DNA from: an uncultured Sphingomonadaceae bacterium
GTDB lineage: Bacteria > Pseudomonadota > Alphaproteobacteria > Sphingomonadales > Sphingomonadaceae
Direction: 5' to 3'
Assembly: GCA_947488845.1 (NCBI GenBank)
Contig: CANLBM010000007.1
Location: forward strand, 62,001-126,000
DNA length: 64,000 nucleotides
Part shown: positions 25,590-34,505 of the stretch, in pieces
Layout: each line of letters starts with the position of its first letter
How positions within the stretch are numbered: position 1 is the stretch's first letter
The notes under the pieces: model-generated
What the model was told of the DNA's origin: nothing
Seen by the model: only the letters and a program-made list of their open reading frames with translations
The model's database searches: none
Translations under genes and position numbers: made by a program

Positions 25590-26456
25590 ATGAAGACATT
25601 CGGTATCACAATCCTGCTCACCAGCTTGCTCATCAGTACACCGGTGTCGGCACAAGATGCAAATACAGCCAAGCGCGTCGATCGGCTCGAACAAGAAATG
25701 CGCGCGGTACAGCGCAAGGTATTCCCCGGTGGCACAGGCCGCTATTTCGAACCACAGATCACGGCTGAGAACGGCCCTGCATCATCCGGGACAACCATCA
25801 CGACTTCGGCGGTCACCGACCTTATTGCCCGCGTTGACGCGCTGGAGACCAGTCTGGCGAACCTTACTGGCCAGGTCGAACAAAATGGATTCAGGTTGAA
25901 GAAACTCGAAGACCGCCTCGCCGCGACCGAAGCGGCTGTGGTTGGCTCGACGACCGCTGGCACGAACGGCTCTACCGCAACGGTAGCCACAAAGGCGGCT
26001 CCGGAGGCTGCGCCCGACCCCAAGCGGGTTGTCGGCGTCGCTGCGATCGTCATGCCCGACACGGGGGACGCTGCCGAAGATGCCTATATTTATGGCTATC
26101 GCCTTTGGGAGGCAAAATTCTATCCCGAAGCACAAACCCAGCTGAAGAAAATGGCGGATGAACATTCCGGCCATCGGCGGGCCAGCTACGCTCAAAATCT
26201 GCTGGGTCGTGCCTATCTCGATGACGGCAAGCCGGCGCTGGCTTCGGTTGCTCTATATGAAAATTACCAGAAGCGCCCCCGCGGCGAACGGGCACCGGAC
26301 AGCCTCTATTTTCTGAGCACGGCGCTGGTGCAACTGGGCAAGAAAGCCGATGCCTGCCGGGTCCTGGCAGAAATGCAGGATGTTTACCCCGACGTGGCCA
26401 GTGGCCGGCTTGCCAGCCAAGTCACATCGGGCAAGACTGCCGCCAACTGCAAGTAG
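25590..26456 (+). CDS. cpoB: CpoB/YbgF-type periplasmic TPR protein
   Basis: A 288-residue protein with a signal peptide (1-22, VSAQ). Two coiled-coil stretches follow (KRVDRLEQEMRAVQRK; VDALETSLANLTGQVEQ), then a variable linker, and three TPR units (about 165-285; AYIYGYRLWEAKFYPEAQTQ, NLLGRAYLDDGKPALA, YFLSTALVQLGKKADA). CpoB coordinates peptidoglycan synthesis with outer-membrane constriction together with Tol-Pal. In many genomes it follows pal; here pal is about 30 kb away, while cpoB leads tilS and ftsH. tilS starts three bases after its stop. Confidence 0.87.
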   Translation: MKTFGITILLTSLLISTPVSAQDANTAKRVDRLEQEMRAVQRKVFPGGTGRYFEPQITAENGPASSGTTITTSAVTDLIARVDALETSLANLTGQVEQNGFRLKKLEDRLAATEAAVVGSTTAGTNGSTATVATKAAPEAAPDPKRVVGVAAIVMPDTGDAAEDAYIYGYRLWEAKFYPEAQTQLKKMADEHSGHRRASYAQNLLGRAYLDDGKPALASVALYENYQKRPRGERAPDSLYFLSTALVQLGKKADACRVLAEMQDVYPDVASGRLASQVTSGKTAANCK

Positions 26457-26459
26457 CTG

Positions 26460-27413
26460 ATGGACAATGATGCCGCCTCGCTCAAGAATGATTTTGCAGA
26501 GGCATTTCATCGGCTGATCCCAGCGTTTGAATCGAATGGCGAGAAACTGGGTCTGGCCGTTTCCGGCGGCCCCGACAGCCTGGCTTTGCTATTGCTGTCA
26601 TTTGACGTCTTTCCCGACAGGATTGCCGCTGCCACCGTCGATCATGGCTTGCGCCCTGCGGCAACCACCGAAGCAGAATTTGTGGCTTCGCTATGCCGCG
26701 AGCGAGGCATAGCCCACGAAATATTGCGGCCCGTTGTGCCGATCCGCGGCAGCATCCAGAGCGCGGCCCGGCACGCACGCTATGGCTTGCTCAACGACTG
26801 GATGGAGGCAAATGATATCCACTGGCTGGCGACCGCCCACCATGCGGATGATCAGCTCGAAACCATGATCATGCGAATATTGCGTGGCAGCGGGATCGAC
26901 GGAATGTCGGGCATAAGGGAGAAACGGGCCAATATTGTCCGGCCACTGCTCCATTTCCGGAAATCGACCCTGATTGCCTACGTCGCCAGCCAGGGCATCG
27001 AAGCGGTCGATGACCCCTCCAATCGCGATCAGGGATTCGACCGCGTCCGCGTACGAGAGGCGCTTAACGATCTGGAAGGTTTTGATACCGGTCTCGCCAG
27101 TCAGAGTGCGAGTGCATTGGGCTCGGCACGTGAAGCTATCGAGTGGCACGTCGAGCAGCTTGCCGCGGAGCATATCAAAACCGCCGATAGCGGGTGTTCG
27201 CTGGAAAAAACCGCTTTCCCGCACGAGATTCAGCGGCGCCTGCTGCTCAAATGCCTGCATATTTGCAATGTTTCCCTGTCCCCTCGCGGCAGCCAGATCG
27301 ACCAGACAATCATCGCTCTGGAACGGGGTGAAACCGTCACTCTCGGCAATATTTTATGCCGCGGCGGAGAGAATTGGGCTTTCCAGACCGCTCCAAAGCG
27401 CAGAAACAGCTGA
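26460..27413 (+). CDS. tilS: tRNA(Ile)-lysidine synthase
   Basis: A 317-residue N-type ATP pyrophosphatase. The PP-loop is [10 protein letters not shown] (about 34-43), with [20 protein letters not shown] (about 122-141) also typical. It joins lysine to C34 of the tRNA(Ile2) anticodon so that it reads AUA; it is essential in most bacteria. It is shorter than E. coli TilS (432), lacking most of the C-terminal substrate domain, as is usual in alphaproteobacteria. Three bases after cpoB, so translation is probably coupled; ftsH follows. Confidence 0.93.
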   Translation: MDNDAASLKNDFAEAFHRLIPAFESNGEKLGLAVSGGPDSLALLLLSFDVFPDRIAAATVDHGLRPAATTEAEFVASLCRERGIAHEILRPVVPIRGSIQSAARHARYGLLNDWMEANDIHWLATAHHADDQLETMIMRILRGSGIDGMSGIREKRANIVRPLLHFRKSTLIAYVASQGIEAVDDPSNRDQGFDRVRVREALNDLEGFDTGLASQSASALGSAREAIEWHVEQLAAEHIKTADSGCSLEKTAFPHEIQRRLLLKCLHICNVSLSPRGSQIDQTIIALERGETVTLGNILCRGGENWAFQTAPKRRNS

Positions 27414-27574
27414 ATTCTCCGACGCATGCCCGTCTGGTTCCGATTACACTGATCGGTAAAAACATTGGCGTCCATATTGTCATCCTCGGGAAAAGGACTA
27501 TCTTTAGGGGAATGAGAATATTGCGTATGATGCCCATCATCCGCGACAACAATGATTACAGGACAAGATGCGCA

Positions 27575-29527
27575 ATGAATGACGAACAGGATCCGAAAGA
27601 AAACCCGTGGATGAAGAGCATGTTCATCTGGGCTGGCGTCATCATCGCGCTTCTGCTCACTGTGTCGATGTTCGGTGCTGGTGCAGCCAGCGATGCGGGC
27701 ACCGGGATCAGCTATTCTTCCTTCCGCAATAAAGTGGAAGAGGGCAGCGTCAAAAGCGTTGCCATCGCGCCGGACCAGATCACCGGCGAACTTACCAACG
27801 GCGACAAATTCTCGACCACGCCTGTCGGCAGCGATCCATCACTGGTGGACCTGCTCGATGAAAAGGGCGTCGAATATAGCGGCAAGGCTCAGGAACAGGC
27901 GAGCATCTGGCAGATCATTCTGGTCCAGTCCCTGCCCTTCCTTTTGATCCTCGGCATCGCCTTTTTCGTGCTGCGGCAGATGCAAAAGGGCAGCGGTTCC
28001 GGAGCGATGGGCTTTGGCAAGTCCAAGGCCAAGCTGCTGACCGAAAAACAGGGCAAGGTAACCTTTCAGGACGTCGCCGGGATTGATGAAGCCCGCGAAG
28101 AGCTGGAAGAGATCGTCGAATTTCTGAAGAATCCCGGACGTTTTGCCAAGCTTGGTGGCCAGATTCCAAAGGGCGCGCTGCTGGTCGGTTCGCCCGGTAC
28201 TGGTAAAACGCTCTTGGCTCGCGCCATTGCGGGTGAAGCTGGTGTGCCGTTTTTCTCCATTTCCGGTTCCGATTTTGTCGAAATGTTTGTCGGTGTCGGT
28301 GCAAGCCGTGTCCGTGACATGTTCGAACAGGCGAAGAAAAACGCGCCCTGCATCGTCTTCATCGACGAAATCGACGCCGTCGGCCGTCATCGTGGTGCCG
28401 GTCTTGGTAACGGCAATGACGAACGCGAACAGACGCTGAACCAGCTGCTGGTCGAAATGGACGGTTTCGAGGCGAATGAAGGTATCATCATCATCGCCGC
28501 GACCAACCGTCCCGACGTGCTCGATCCAGCTCTGCTGCGTCCCGGCCGTTTCGACCGCCAGGTGGTCGTGCCGCGTCCCGATATCGAGGGTCGCGAAAAG
28601 ATTTTGGCTGTCCACATGAAGAAAGTGCCGCTGGCACCCGACGTCGACGCGCGCACCATTGCACGCGGAACGCCCGGCTTCTCCGGTGCCGATCTTGCGA
28701 ATCTGGTCAACGAGGCTGCCCTGATGGCTGCCCGCCGTGGCAAGCGGATGGTCGCGATGAGCGAGTTCGAGGATGCCAAGGACAAGGTCATGATGGGCAC
28801 CGAACGCAAGTCGATGGTGATGACCGAAGACGAGAAGAAGATGACCGCCTATCACGAAGCCGGCCATGCTCTGGTCTCCGTGCACGAGCCGGCTTCCGAT
28901 CCGATCCACAAGGCGACGATCATCCCCCGTGGCCGCGCGCTGGGCATGGTCATGCGCCTGCCCGAACGCGACAATTACAGCTACCACCGCGACAAGATGC
29001 ACGCCAATCTGGCGGTATCGATGGGCGGCCGCGTGGCCGAGGAAATCATCTTCGGTTACGACAAGGTGTCATCCGGTGCATCCGGCGATATCCAGTACGC
29101 GACCAAGCTGGCGCGCGACATGGTCACCCAGTGGGGCATGTCCGACCTGATGGGGCCGTTGCAATATGAAGAGGAACAGGGCGAAACCTTCCTCGGCTAT
29201 TCGCAATCCCAGCGCGTCCATATGTCGGATGAGACCGCGAAGAAGATCGATCTGGAAATCCGCAAGCTGATCGACGACAGCTACGACCGTGCGAAGCATG
29301 TTCTGACCACGAACGAAAAGCAGCTGCACGCCCTGGCCAACGCGTTGCTCGAATATGAGACGCTGTCCGGCGAAGATATTGACGAGCTGGTCGAGACCGG
29401 CAAGCTGTCGCGCCCGAATGGAGAGGTTGTCAAACCGACTGCTGTGCCGTCGGTCGGCGCAAGCATCCCGAAGGCGGGACGGAAGAAAAAGGGCCCGTTC
29501 GGCGATCCCAAACCGCAAGGCGCTTAA
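27575..29527 (+). CDS. ftsH: ATP-dependent zinc metalloprotease FtsH
   Basis: A 650-residue membrane protease. ATG 27575 gives the standard N terminus; the open frame reaches further upstream without a ribosome site. Two membrane helices (about 15-35 and 110-130) flank a periplasmic loop. The AAA domain has Walker A GSPGTGKT (Ser replaces the usual second Pro), Walker [13 protein letters not shown], and an SRH region [18 protein letters not shown]. The protease site is HEAGH (about 428-432). It degrades misfolded membrane proteins, LpxC and RpoH in other bacteria. It ends at a strong shared terminator. Confidence 0.97.
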   Translation: MNDEQDPKENPWMKSMFIWAGVIIALLLTVSMFGAGAASDAGTGISYSSFRNKVEEGSVKSVAIAPDQITGELTNGDKFSTTPVGSDPSLVDLLDEKGVEYSGKAQEQASIWQIILVQSLPFLLILGIAFFVLRQMQKGSGSGAMGFGKSKAKLLTEKQGKVTFQDVAGIDEAREELEEIVEFLKNPGRFAKLGGQIPKGALLVGSPGTGKTLLARAIAGEAGVPFFSISGSDFVEMFVGVGASRVRDMFEQAKKNAPCIVFIDEIDAVGRHRGAGLGNGNDEREQTLNQLLVEMDGFEANEGIIIIAATNRPDVLDPALLRPGRFDRQVVVPRPDIEGREKILAVHMKKVPLAPDVDARTIARGTPGFSGADLANLVNEAALMAARRGKRMVAMSEFEDAKDKVMMGTERKSMVMTEDEKKMTAYHEAGHALVSVHEPASDPIHKATIIPRGRALGMVMRLPERDNYSYHRDKMHANLAVSMGGRVAEEIIFGYDKVSSGASGDIQYATKLARDMVTQWGMSDLMGPLQYEEEQGETFLGYSQSQRVHMSDETAKKIDLEIRKLIDDSYDRAKHVLTTNEKQLHALANALLEYETLSGEDIDELVETGKLSRPNGEVVKPTAVPSVGASIPKAGRKKKGPFGDPKPQGA

Positions 29528-29566
29528 TCCGGTTTCTACCGACAGATTCAGCCAGTGATAGAATAA

Positions 29567-29602
29567 GAAAAGGCCGCCCGGAATATTTCCGGCGGCCTTT
29601 TC
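29567..29602. terminator. Bidirectional terminator between ftsH and rpoZ
   Basis: AAAAGGCCGCC and CCGGCGGCCTTTT form a long GC stem with A- and T-runs on both sides, suited to stop ftsH (+) and rpoZ (-). Confidence 0.85.
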
Positions 29603-29640
29603 TTTTGTCTCGAATAAACTTGCGCGGTGACGCGGCTTGC

Positions 29641-29988
29641 TTACCGGCGACCATAGTCTCCGGAAACACCGGCGCTGCGTGGTGGGGCAGCGGCGGTCAA
29701 GCGAAGCGCTTCAGCCGACTGGCTGATCGAACCGATTTCATCCGGCGTATCATCGTCATCGATGAGAACCTTCTGCAACGACTGGATCAGGCTTTCTTCC
29801 AGATCCTTCGGCTTGATGGTTTCTTCTGCGATTTCGCGCAGCGCTACAACCGGGTTTTTATCACGGTCGCGGTCAACAGTCAGCTCTTCGCCGCCTGAAA
29901 TCTCGCGTGCGCGCTGGGCAGCGAACAACACCAGATCAAACCGGTTTGTTACTTTATCGACGCAATCTTCAACGGTAACGCGAGCCAT
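29641..29988 (-). CDS. rpoZ: RNA polymerase omega subunit
   Basis: A 115-residue protein. The start at 29988 has AGGAG six bases upstream; seven codons before it are also open. [20 protein letters not shown] and [11 protein letters not shown] are the conserved omega core, followed by [14 protein letters not shown]. The C-terminal tail (about 75-115) is variable and acidic. Omega supports RNA polymerase assembly and, in many proteobacteria, ppGpp binding. It converges with ftsH. A palindrome TGTGAACATTCACA lies about 85 bp upstream. Confidence 0.95.
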   Translation of the reverse strand: MARVTVEDCVDKVTNRFDLVLFAAQRAREISGGEELTVDRDRDKNPVVALREIAEETIKPKDLEESLIQSLQKVLIDDDDTPDEIGSISQSAEALRLTAAAPPRSAGVSGDYGRR

Positions 29989-30072
29989 AAGCCGCTCCTG
30001 ATTCTGCAAAATATTGGAAAAGAAGCCTGCATCTAGGGATATCGGCTGGATTTGTCAACAAATCCGGTGTGC

Positions 30073-30086
30073 TGTGAACATTCACA
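30073..30086. promoter_or_regulatory. Palindrome TGTGAACATTCACA between rpoZ and the PLD gene
   Basis: A perfect 14-bp palindrome in the divergent 149-bp region. It could be an operator for either gene. The regulator is unknown, and a chance origin is possible given the short length. Confidence 0.35.
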
Positions 30087-30137
30087 AACAATCTAATGGT
30101 TTGTGGGTACGCCAGTGATAATCTATGCCTTCCAGCC

Positions 30138-31349
30138 ATGGAAAGCGTCACTGCCAACAACATGATATTGCCATCCGATCCGCCAGCATGGCTAGACGTC
30201 GGCGAGAATCGCTTGCGACTGGTCCGCTCGGCCTCGGAACGTCTCGCCGCTCTGGTGGACATGATCGAGGGAGCGGAAAAGAGTCTCAAGCTTTTCTTCT
30301 ACATGTTCGAGGATGACCGCACCGGCCGCAGAATTCTGGATATATTGATCGCCGCCTGCGAGCGCGGCCTGGCCGTCGAAATGATGGTCGACAGCTTCGG
30401 TTCAAACGGTACATCGCGAAGTTTTTTTGATCCGCTGATCGAAGCGGGCGGAAAATTCAAGATTTTCAGCCCCAGTTTTTCGACCAGCTATTTTGTCCGC
30501 AATCATCAGAAGATGATCATCGCCGACGATAGCTGCGCGCTGATCGGTGGATTCAATATTGCCGATGATTATTTTAACATAGCCCGGCAAGACGCGGGTA
30601 ACGGTCCGGCCAGCGATAGCTGGGAGGATCTCGGCCTCGAAATCGAGGGGCCCGAGGTCGCCAATCTCGCCAATTATTTCCGGCTTTTGTCCAACTGGGT
30701 CTATCGCGACAACGGCAACATACGTTCGCTGCAAAAAATGGTCCGGCACTGGAAGGCCGGTGACGGCCAGTTTCGCTGGCTGCTCGGTGGACCGAGCAAT
30801 CGCCTGAGCCGCTGGGCCTGGGCGATCAAGAAGGATCTCGAGAAAGCCAGCAGACTCGATCTGGTCTCTGCCTATTTCTCGCCGGGACAAGGGCTTTTGC
30901 GGCGCATTGGCGGAATATCCAAGCACGGTGGCCAGAGCCGGATCATCCTGCCCGGCAAGACCGATAATCCCGCGACGATCGGTGCCAGCAGGTTATTATA
31001 CGGATATCTGTTAAAGCGCGATGCTCGCCTTTTCGAATATCAACCCAAGCGGCTTCACACCAAATTGGTGATTGTCGATGATGCCGTCTATATCGGCTCC
31101 GCGAATTTCGATTTGCGCAGCCTGTATATCAATGTCGAGATGATGTTGCGGGTCGAAGATGCCGCATTTGCCAGCCATGCGCGCAGCGTGATCGACATAA
31201 TACACGAACAGGCAGAAGCGATCACACCGGAACTGCACAAATCGCGCCGGTCCTTTCTCAATCGGCTGCGCTGGACCATATCCTATTTCGTCGTGAATAC
31301 GCTGGACTATAGCTTTACCCGCCGACTCAATTTCGGAATCAAGAAATAG
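30138..31349 (+). CDS. Phospholipase D family enzyme, cardiolipin synthase-like
   Basis: About 403 residues from ATG 30138 (ATG 30162 is also possible; ribosome sites are weak). Two HKD catalytic motifs are present: HQKMIIADDSCALIGGFN (about 118-135) and HTKLVIVDDAVYIGSANFD (about 312-330), each with the His-x-Lys-x4-Asp pattern. A two-HKD enzyme of this length without N-terminal membrane helices fits ClsB/ClsC-type cardiolipin synthases or related phosphatidyltransferases. The basic C-terminal end (SYFVVNTLDYSFTRRLNF) may bind membranes. The lipid substrate is inferred. Confidence 0.85.
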   Translation: MESVTANNMILPSDPPAWLDVGENRLRLVRSASERLAALVDMIEGAEKSLKLFFYMFEDDRTGRRILDILIAACERGLAVEMMVDSFGSNGTSRSFFDPLIEAGGKFKIFSPSFSTSYFVRNHQKMIIADDSCALIGGFNIADDYFNIARQDAGNGPASDSWEDLGLEIEGPEVANLANYFRLLSNWVYRDNGNIRSLQKMVRHWKAGDGQFRWLLGGPSNRLSRWAWAIKKDLEKASRLDLVSAYFSPGQGLLRRIGGISKHGGQSRIILPGKTDNPATIGASRLLYGYLLKRDARLFEYQPKRLHTKLVIVDDAVYIGSANFDLRSLYINVEMMLRVEDAAFASHARSVIDIIHEQAEAITPELHKSRRSFLNRLRWTISYFVVNTLDYSFTRRLNFGIKK

Positions 31350-31440
31350 CCCTGTCTTTTTCCCATCCGGGCTGGTTTCCGGGCCGATCTCAACATTCTG
31401 TCGCAGCACAAGAATCGTTCACCGCAATCCGTGGTTATGA

Positions 31441-31456
31441 CTCTGTTAAGACAGAG
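31441..31456. repeat. Inverted repeat before the leader peptide
   Basis: CTCTGT (31441-31446) and ACAGAG (31451-31456) form a perfect 6-bp stem with a TAAG loop, ten bases before the ribosome site of the 12-codon leader. Role unknown. Confidence 0.3.
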
Positions 31457-31476
31457 CCACGTAGCTAGGAGGGGTG

Positions 31477-31515
31477 ATGAGTTTTTCAATATCAGATGAT
31501 CGGCAGTGCATATGA
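31477..31515 (+). CDS. 12-codon leader peptide coupled to the serine hydrolase
   Basis: AGGAGGGG, the best ribosome site in this gap, lies just before ATG 31477. The frame codes MSFSISDDRQCI and ends TGA at 31513-31515, which overlaps the ATG of the next gene as ATGA. The downstream gene has no good ribosome site of its own, so ribosomes probably reach it by reinitiation. The peptide itself may have no function. No translation data exist here. Confidence 0.45.
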   Translation: MSFSISDDRQCI

Positions 31516-32603
31516 CCCAGTTTCGATATATTTTTATATTGCTGCTAACCACCGTGCTGGCCGCATGCGTGTCCGCTCCCGACCGACCCGTAGTCCAGCG
31601 CGGCAACACCCCGCCTCCGACATATCAAAATCCCGCGCCATCGGAAACGCCTCGCGTCACTGCATCGCGTGACCGCCCCGATCCCGCGCTGGTCCGCGAG
31701 ATCGCCGATCTTTGGCGGACCTTCCCGGGTACAACGGGGATTGCAGTCAAGCGGATCGACGGTGATTGGGAAATCGGCCAGCGGATGGATGAATATTTCC
31801 CGCAGCAGAGCGTTTCCAAACTCTGGGTCGCCATGACCCTGCTCGACAAAATCGATCAGGGCCGTGCCTCCTTGTCGGATTCCATCCGCATCGGCAAAGA
31901 AGATTTGACGGTTTTTCACCAGCCCATGGCGGTGGAAGTGGAAAAGAACGGCGCCGTCGTAAAATCTGTCTACACCTTGCTCGAGCAAGCGCTGGCGAGC
32001 AGCGACAACACGGCGAATGACGCTCTGCTTAATCATGCGGGCGGCCCCGAAGCCGTACGCAAGTTCATCGCAAAAAATGACCTTGGGAAAATCCGCTTCG
32101 GCCCCGGTGAACGCTTGTTGCAGAGCGGCATTGCCGGAATGGAATGGAGGCAGAATCTGTCCTACGGGCGCACATTCTATGCAGCCCGTGCAAAAATACC
32201 GGTCGAGCAACGCCGCCAATCGCTCGACGCCTATCTTGCCGATCCGGTCGATGGGGCAAGTCCGCAAGCGATTGTTCGTGCGCTCGACAAACTGGCCCGT
32301 GGCAAACTGCTATCGGAAAATTCGACCAATTTGCTGCAATCAATATTGAAACGCACCAGAAGCGGACCAAACAGGCTGAAGGCAGGCGTACCTGCCGGCT
32401 GGGAATTTTTACACAAGACCGGAACCGGGCAGGTTCTTGGTTCGGTCGCGACCGGATATAATGATATCGGTATCATGACCGCGCCGGATGGCAGCCGTTA
32501 TGCCGTTGTCGTTATGCTGGGCGATACGACCGCATCCATTCCGGAACGGATGCGCCTGATGCAGTCGGTGACCCGGGCAGTTGCCCGCTACCACCGAGGC
32601 TGA
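31512..32603 (+). CDS. Class A beta-lactamase-like serine hydrolase, lipoprotein
   Basis: A 363-residue protein from ATG 31512. The signal peptide ends TVLAAC (Cys19), so it should be a lipoprotein. The catalytic set of class A serine enzymes is present: SVSK (100-103), SDN (164-166) and HKTGTG. Counting from SDN as in TEM places Glu200 (GERLLQ) at the Glu166 deacylation position, with Gln where Asn170 is usual. It may be a beta-lactamase, a relative with other esterase activity, or a cell-wall peptidase; resistance cannot be inferred. A Pro-rich linker (about 30-50) follows the lipid anchor. Translation seems coupled to a leader peptide. Confidence 0.85.
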   Translation: MTQFRYIFILLLTTVLAACVSAPDRPVVQRGNTPPPTYQNPAPSETPRVTASRDRPDPALVREIADLWRTFPGTTGIAVKRIDGDWEIGQRMDEYFPQQSVSKLWVAMTLLDKIDQGRASLSDSIRIGKEDLTVFHQPMAVEVEKNGAVVKSVYTLLEQALASSDNTANDALLNHAGGPEAVRKFIAKNDLGKIRFGPGERLLQSGIAGMEWRQNLSYGRTFYAARAKIPVEQRRQSLDAYLADPVDGASPQAIVRALDKLARGKLLSENSTNLLQSILKRTRSGPNRLKAGVPAGWEFLHKTGTGQVLGSVATGYNDIGIMTAPDGSRYAVVVMLGDTTASIPERMRLMQSVTRAVARYHRG

Positions 32604-32606
32604 TCG

Positions 32607-32813
32607 CTATTCGCTATCGGCGGCCGGCGACTTATCAGCTGTTTCCGGCCTATCGATCGCTTCGGGCGGCGTGTTTCGCTCGTCGAGCATTTTTGCCGCT
32701 TCATCCAGCGCTTTTGCCTCGCCGACGGTCACGCCACCGGGGCCGGGATCGTTCTGGGCAGGACCGCAAGCAGCCAGTCCGGTCAATATCATGATGCTGA
32801 CTATGTGTTTCAT
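32607..32813 (-). CDS. Small lipoprotein of unknown function
   Basis: A 68-residue protein with a signal peptide ending GLAAC (Cys16) and a short acidic Ala/Glu/Pro-rich mature part. TGGAGGCAGC precedes the ATG, a good ribosome site. No domain is recognised. It lies three bases from the stop of the converging serine hydrolase and downstream of another small lipoprotein, but a terminator stands between them. Confidence 0.65.
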   Translation of the reverse strand: MKHIVSIMILTGLAACGPAQNDPGPGGVTVGEAKALDEAAKMLDERNTPPEAIDRPETADKSPAADSE

Positions 32814-32852
32814 GCTGCCTCCATAAAGCCAATCCGCACCGGGCCAAAGACA

Positions 32853-32886
32853 AAAAAAAGGGCCACCCGCGGGCAGCCCTTTTTCC
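32853..32886 (-). terminator. Terminator of the Ala-rich lipoprotein gene
   Basis: AAAGGGC and GCCCTTT flank an inner CCCGCGGG, giving a near-perfect stem; on the minus strand a run of eight T follows. Confidence 0.8.
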
Positions 32887-32904
32887 TAAATCTCGCTAAA
32901 AAAT

Positions 32905-33249
32905 TTAGTTGAGTTCTTTTTTCGCAGCGGCTGCGGCTTTGTCTACTGCAGCATTGGCAGCATCTTTAGCAGCGGAACCGGCTTCTGATGCAGCTTCACC
33001 AGCGGCTACAGCAGCTTCACCAGCGGCATCAGCAGCAGCACCGGCTTCAGCGGTAGCGTCAGCAGCAGCTTCGCCCATGGCGTCGGTTGCGCCTTCAGCG
33101 GCATCCATTGCATCATCAGCGGCTTCTTCAGCGGTTGCTTCTGTGCCTTCTACGGCTTCTTCTGCACCGGTTTCAGCATTGTCTGCGCCGGAGCAAGCAG
33201 CCAAGCCGAGTGCAGCGGCCAAAACGATTGATGTTGTAACTTTTTTCAT
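32905..33249 (-). CDS. Ala/Glu-rich heptad-repeat lipoprotein
   Basis: A 114-residue protein with a signal peptide ending LGLAAC (Cys19). The mature chain is almost only Ala, Glu, Asp, Gly and Thr, with seven-residue units such as AAGEAAV and AAGEAAS, coded by 21-bp near-exact DNA repeats (around 32991-33030). It predicts one long amphipathic helix with an acidic first half and a Lys-containing end. It resembles small envelope or stress lipoproteins but no family is assigned. A terminator follows. The gene is divergent from the methionine operon. Confidence 0.7.
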   Translation of the reverse strand: MKKVTTSIVLAAALGLAACSGADNAETGAEEAVEGTEATAEEAADDAMDAAEGATDAMGEAAADATAEAGAAADAAGEAAVAAGEAASEAGSAAKDAANAAVDKAAAAAKKELN

Positions 33250-33454
33250 TGGGGTAAACCTTTGTTATATTCCTCAAAAAACCAAGCAGGGCGAGAGGCG
33301 TTCAACCTCCGATATCCTACGGTGGACGTATCTAGCGTTTTGGCCGAACGAACGCAATGAAGAACCTGTTGTGACATTTTCATGACCTGTAAATTCTACT
33401 GTTATCGCGATCCCGAACAAATATTAAACGCGGAAAATCAAGTCGATTGACCAG

Positions 33455-33474
33455 ATATAAAGATTTCTTTATAT
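33455..33474. promoter_or_regulatory. Operator palindrome of the methionine operon
   Basis: ATATAAAGA (33455-33463) is the exact complement of TCTTTATAT (33466-33474), with a two-base spacer. It lies 11 bases before the ArsR-methyltransferase ATG, so the protein probably represses its own operon. The site type is consistent with S-adenosylhomocysteine-responsive SahR regulators. Confidence 0.7.
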
Positions 33475-33485
33475 AGCATTCCGAC

Positions 33486-34505
33486 ATGGAACATATCTTA
33501 AACATTTTCAGAGCGCTGGCCGACCCTACACGGTTGCGAATCGTGCTGTTGCTGCAAAAAATGGAACTGGCTGTCGGTGAACTTGCACAGATATTGAACC
33601 AGAGCCAGCCACGGATTTCCCGTCATATCAGAATATTGGATGAAGCCGGACTGGCTGAGCGGCGAAAGGAAGGAAGCTGGGTTTTCCTGAAACCGGGCCC
33701 CGCATCCGAGCTGGAGATATTGGGCCGCATTTTCCGCTCGGACAAGGTTGCGAAGTCGGAACAGGCGATGCAGGACCAAGCGCAGCTTTCGTTGGTCCGC
33801 AAAGCCCGCGCCGAGATGGCGGAACGCTATTTTTCCGCGCATGCCGAGGAATGGGATGCGATCCGCTCGCTGCATCTGCCCGAAGCAGAAGTCGAACGGG
33901 CGATGCTCGCCCTGCTGCGGGATGCACAGCTCGGCAAGATGCTGGATATCGGGACCGGGACGGGTCGGATGGTGGAACTGTTCGGACCGTCAGCCCAATC
34001 GATCATCGCGCTCGACAAAAGTCCGGAGATGTTGCGCCTGGCCCGGGCGAAATTGCTCGAAAGCGAAGCGGCCAGCGGATCGGCGCTGGTACAGAAAACG
34101 GAGTTGAAACAGGGCGACTTCAACCAGCTGCCGGTGGAAAATTGCGCAGTAGATAGCGTCATCCTCCATCAGGTCCTGCATTATGCCCAGCATCCCGAAG
34201 CGGTGCTTGTCGAAGTGTCTCGGGTATTGAAATCCAACGGTTTCGTCCTGATTGCAGACTTTGCCGCCCATGATCGGGAAGATCTGCGCACCGAACATGC
34301 CCACGCGCGCCTCGGCTTCAGCGATGACAGCATGAAACGCTGGCTCACCGCGTCGAAGCTCGAACTGGTGCAGACCAGAACCCTTGATGGCGGCGAACTG
34401 ACGGTGAAGATTTGGGTCGCCAGAAAGCCGGCGATAACCAGCTTGCATCCCGACGCCGACAAAACGGCCTCTCGGTCCGGAAATTTGAAAAGAGCAACAG
34501 CATGA
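33486..34505 (+). CDS. ArsR-type regulator fused to a SAM methyltransferase domain, SahR-like
   Basis: A 339-residue protein. Residues 1-85 are an ArsR winged helix (RALADPTRLRIVLLLQ, QSQPRISRHIRILDEAGL). Residues 145-330 are a class I methyltransferase fold with MLDIGTGTGRMVELFG (about 156-171) and VILHQVLHYAQHPEAVL. No metal-binding cysteines are seen, so it is not an arsenic sensor. In this setting the methyltransferase fold probably senses SAM or SAH. It heads metF and split metH with ATGA overlaps, and a perfect palindrome lies at its start. Known SahR proteins control the methionine cycle; identity with SahR is inferred. Confidence 0.88.
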   Translation: MEHILNIFRALADPTRLRIVLLLQKMELAVGELAQILNQSQPRISRHIRILDEAGLAERRKEGSWVFLKPGPASELEILGRIFRSDKVAKSEQAMQDQAQLSLVRKARAEMAERYFSAHAEEWDAIRSLHLPEAEVERAMLALLRDAQLGKMLDIGTGTGRMVELFGPSAQSIIALDKSPEMLRLARAKLLESEAASGSALVQKTELKQGDFNQLPVENCAVDSVILHQVLHYAQHPEAVLVEVSRVLKSNGFVLIADFAAHDREDLRTEHAHARLGFSDDSMKRWLTASKLELVQTRTLDGGELTVKIWVARKPAITSLHPDADKTASRSGNLKRATA

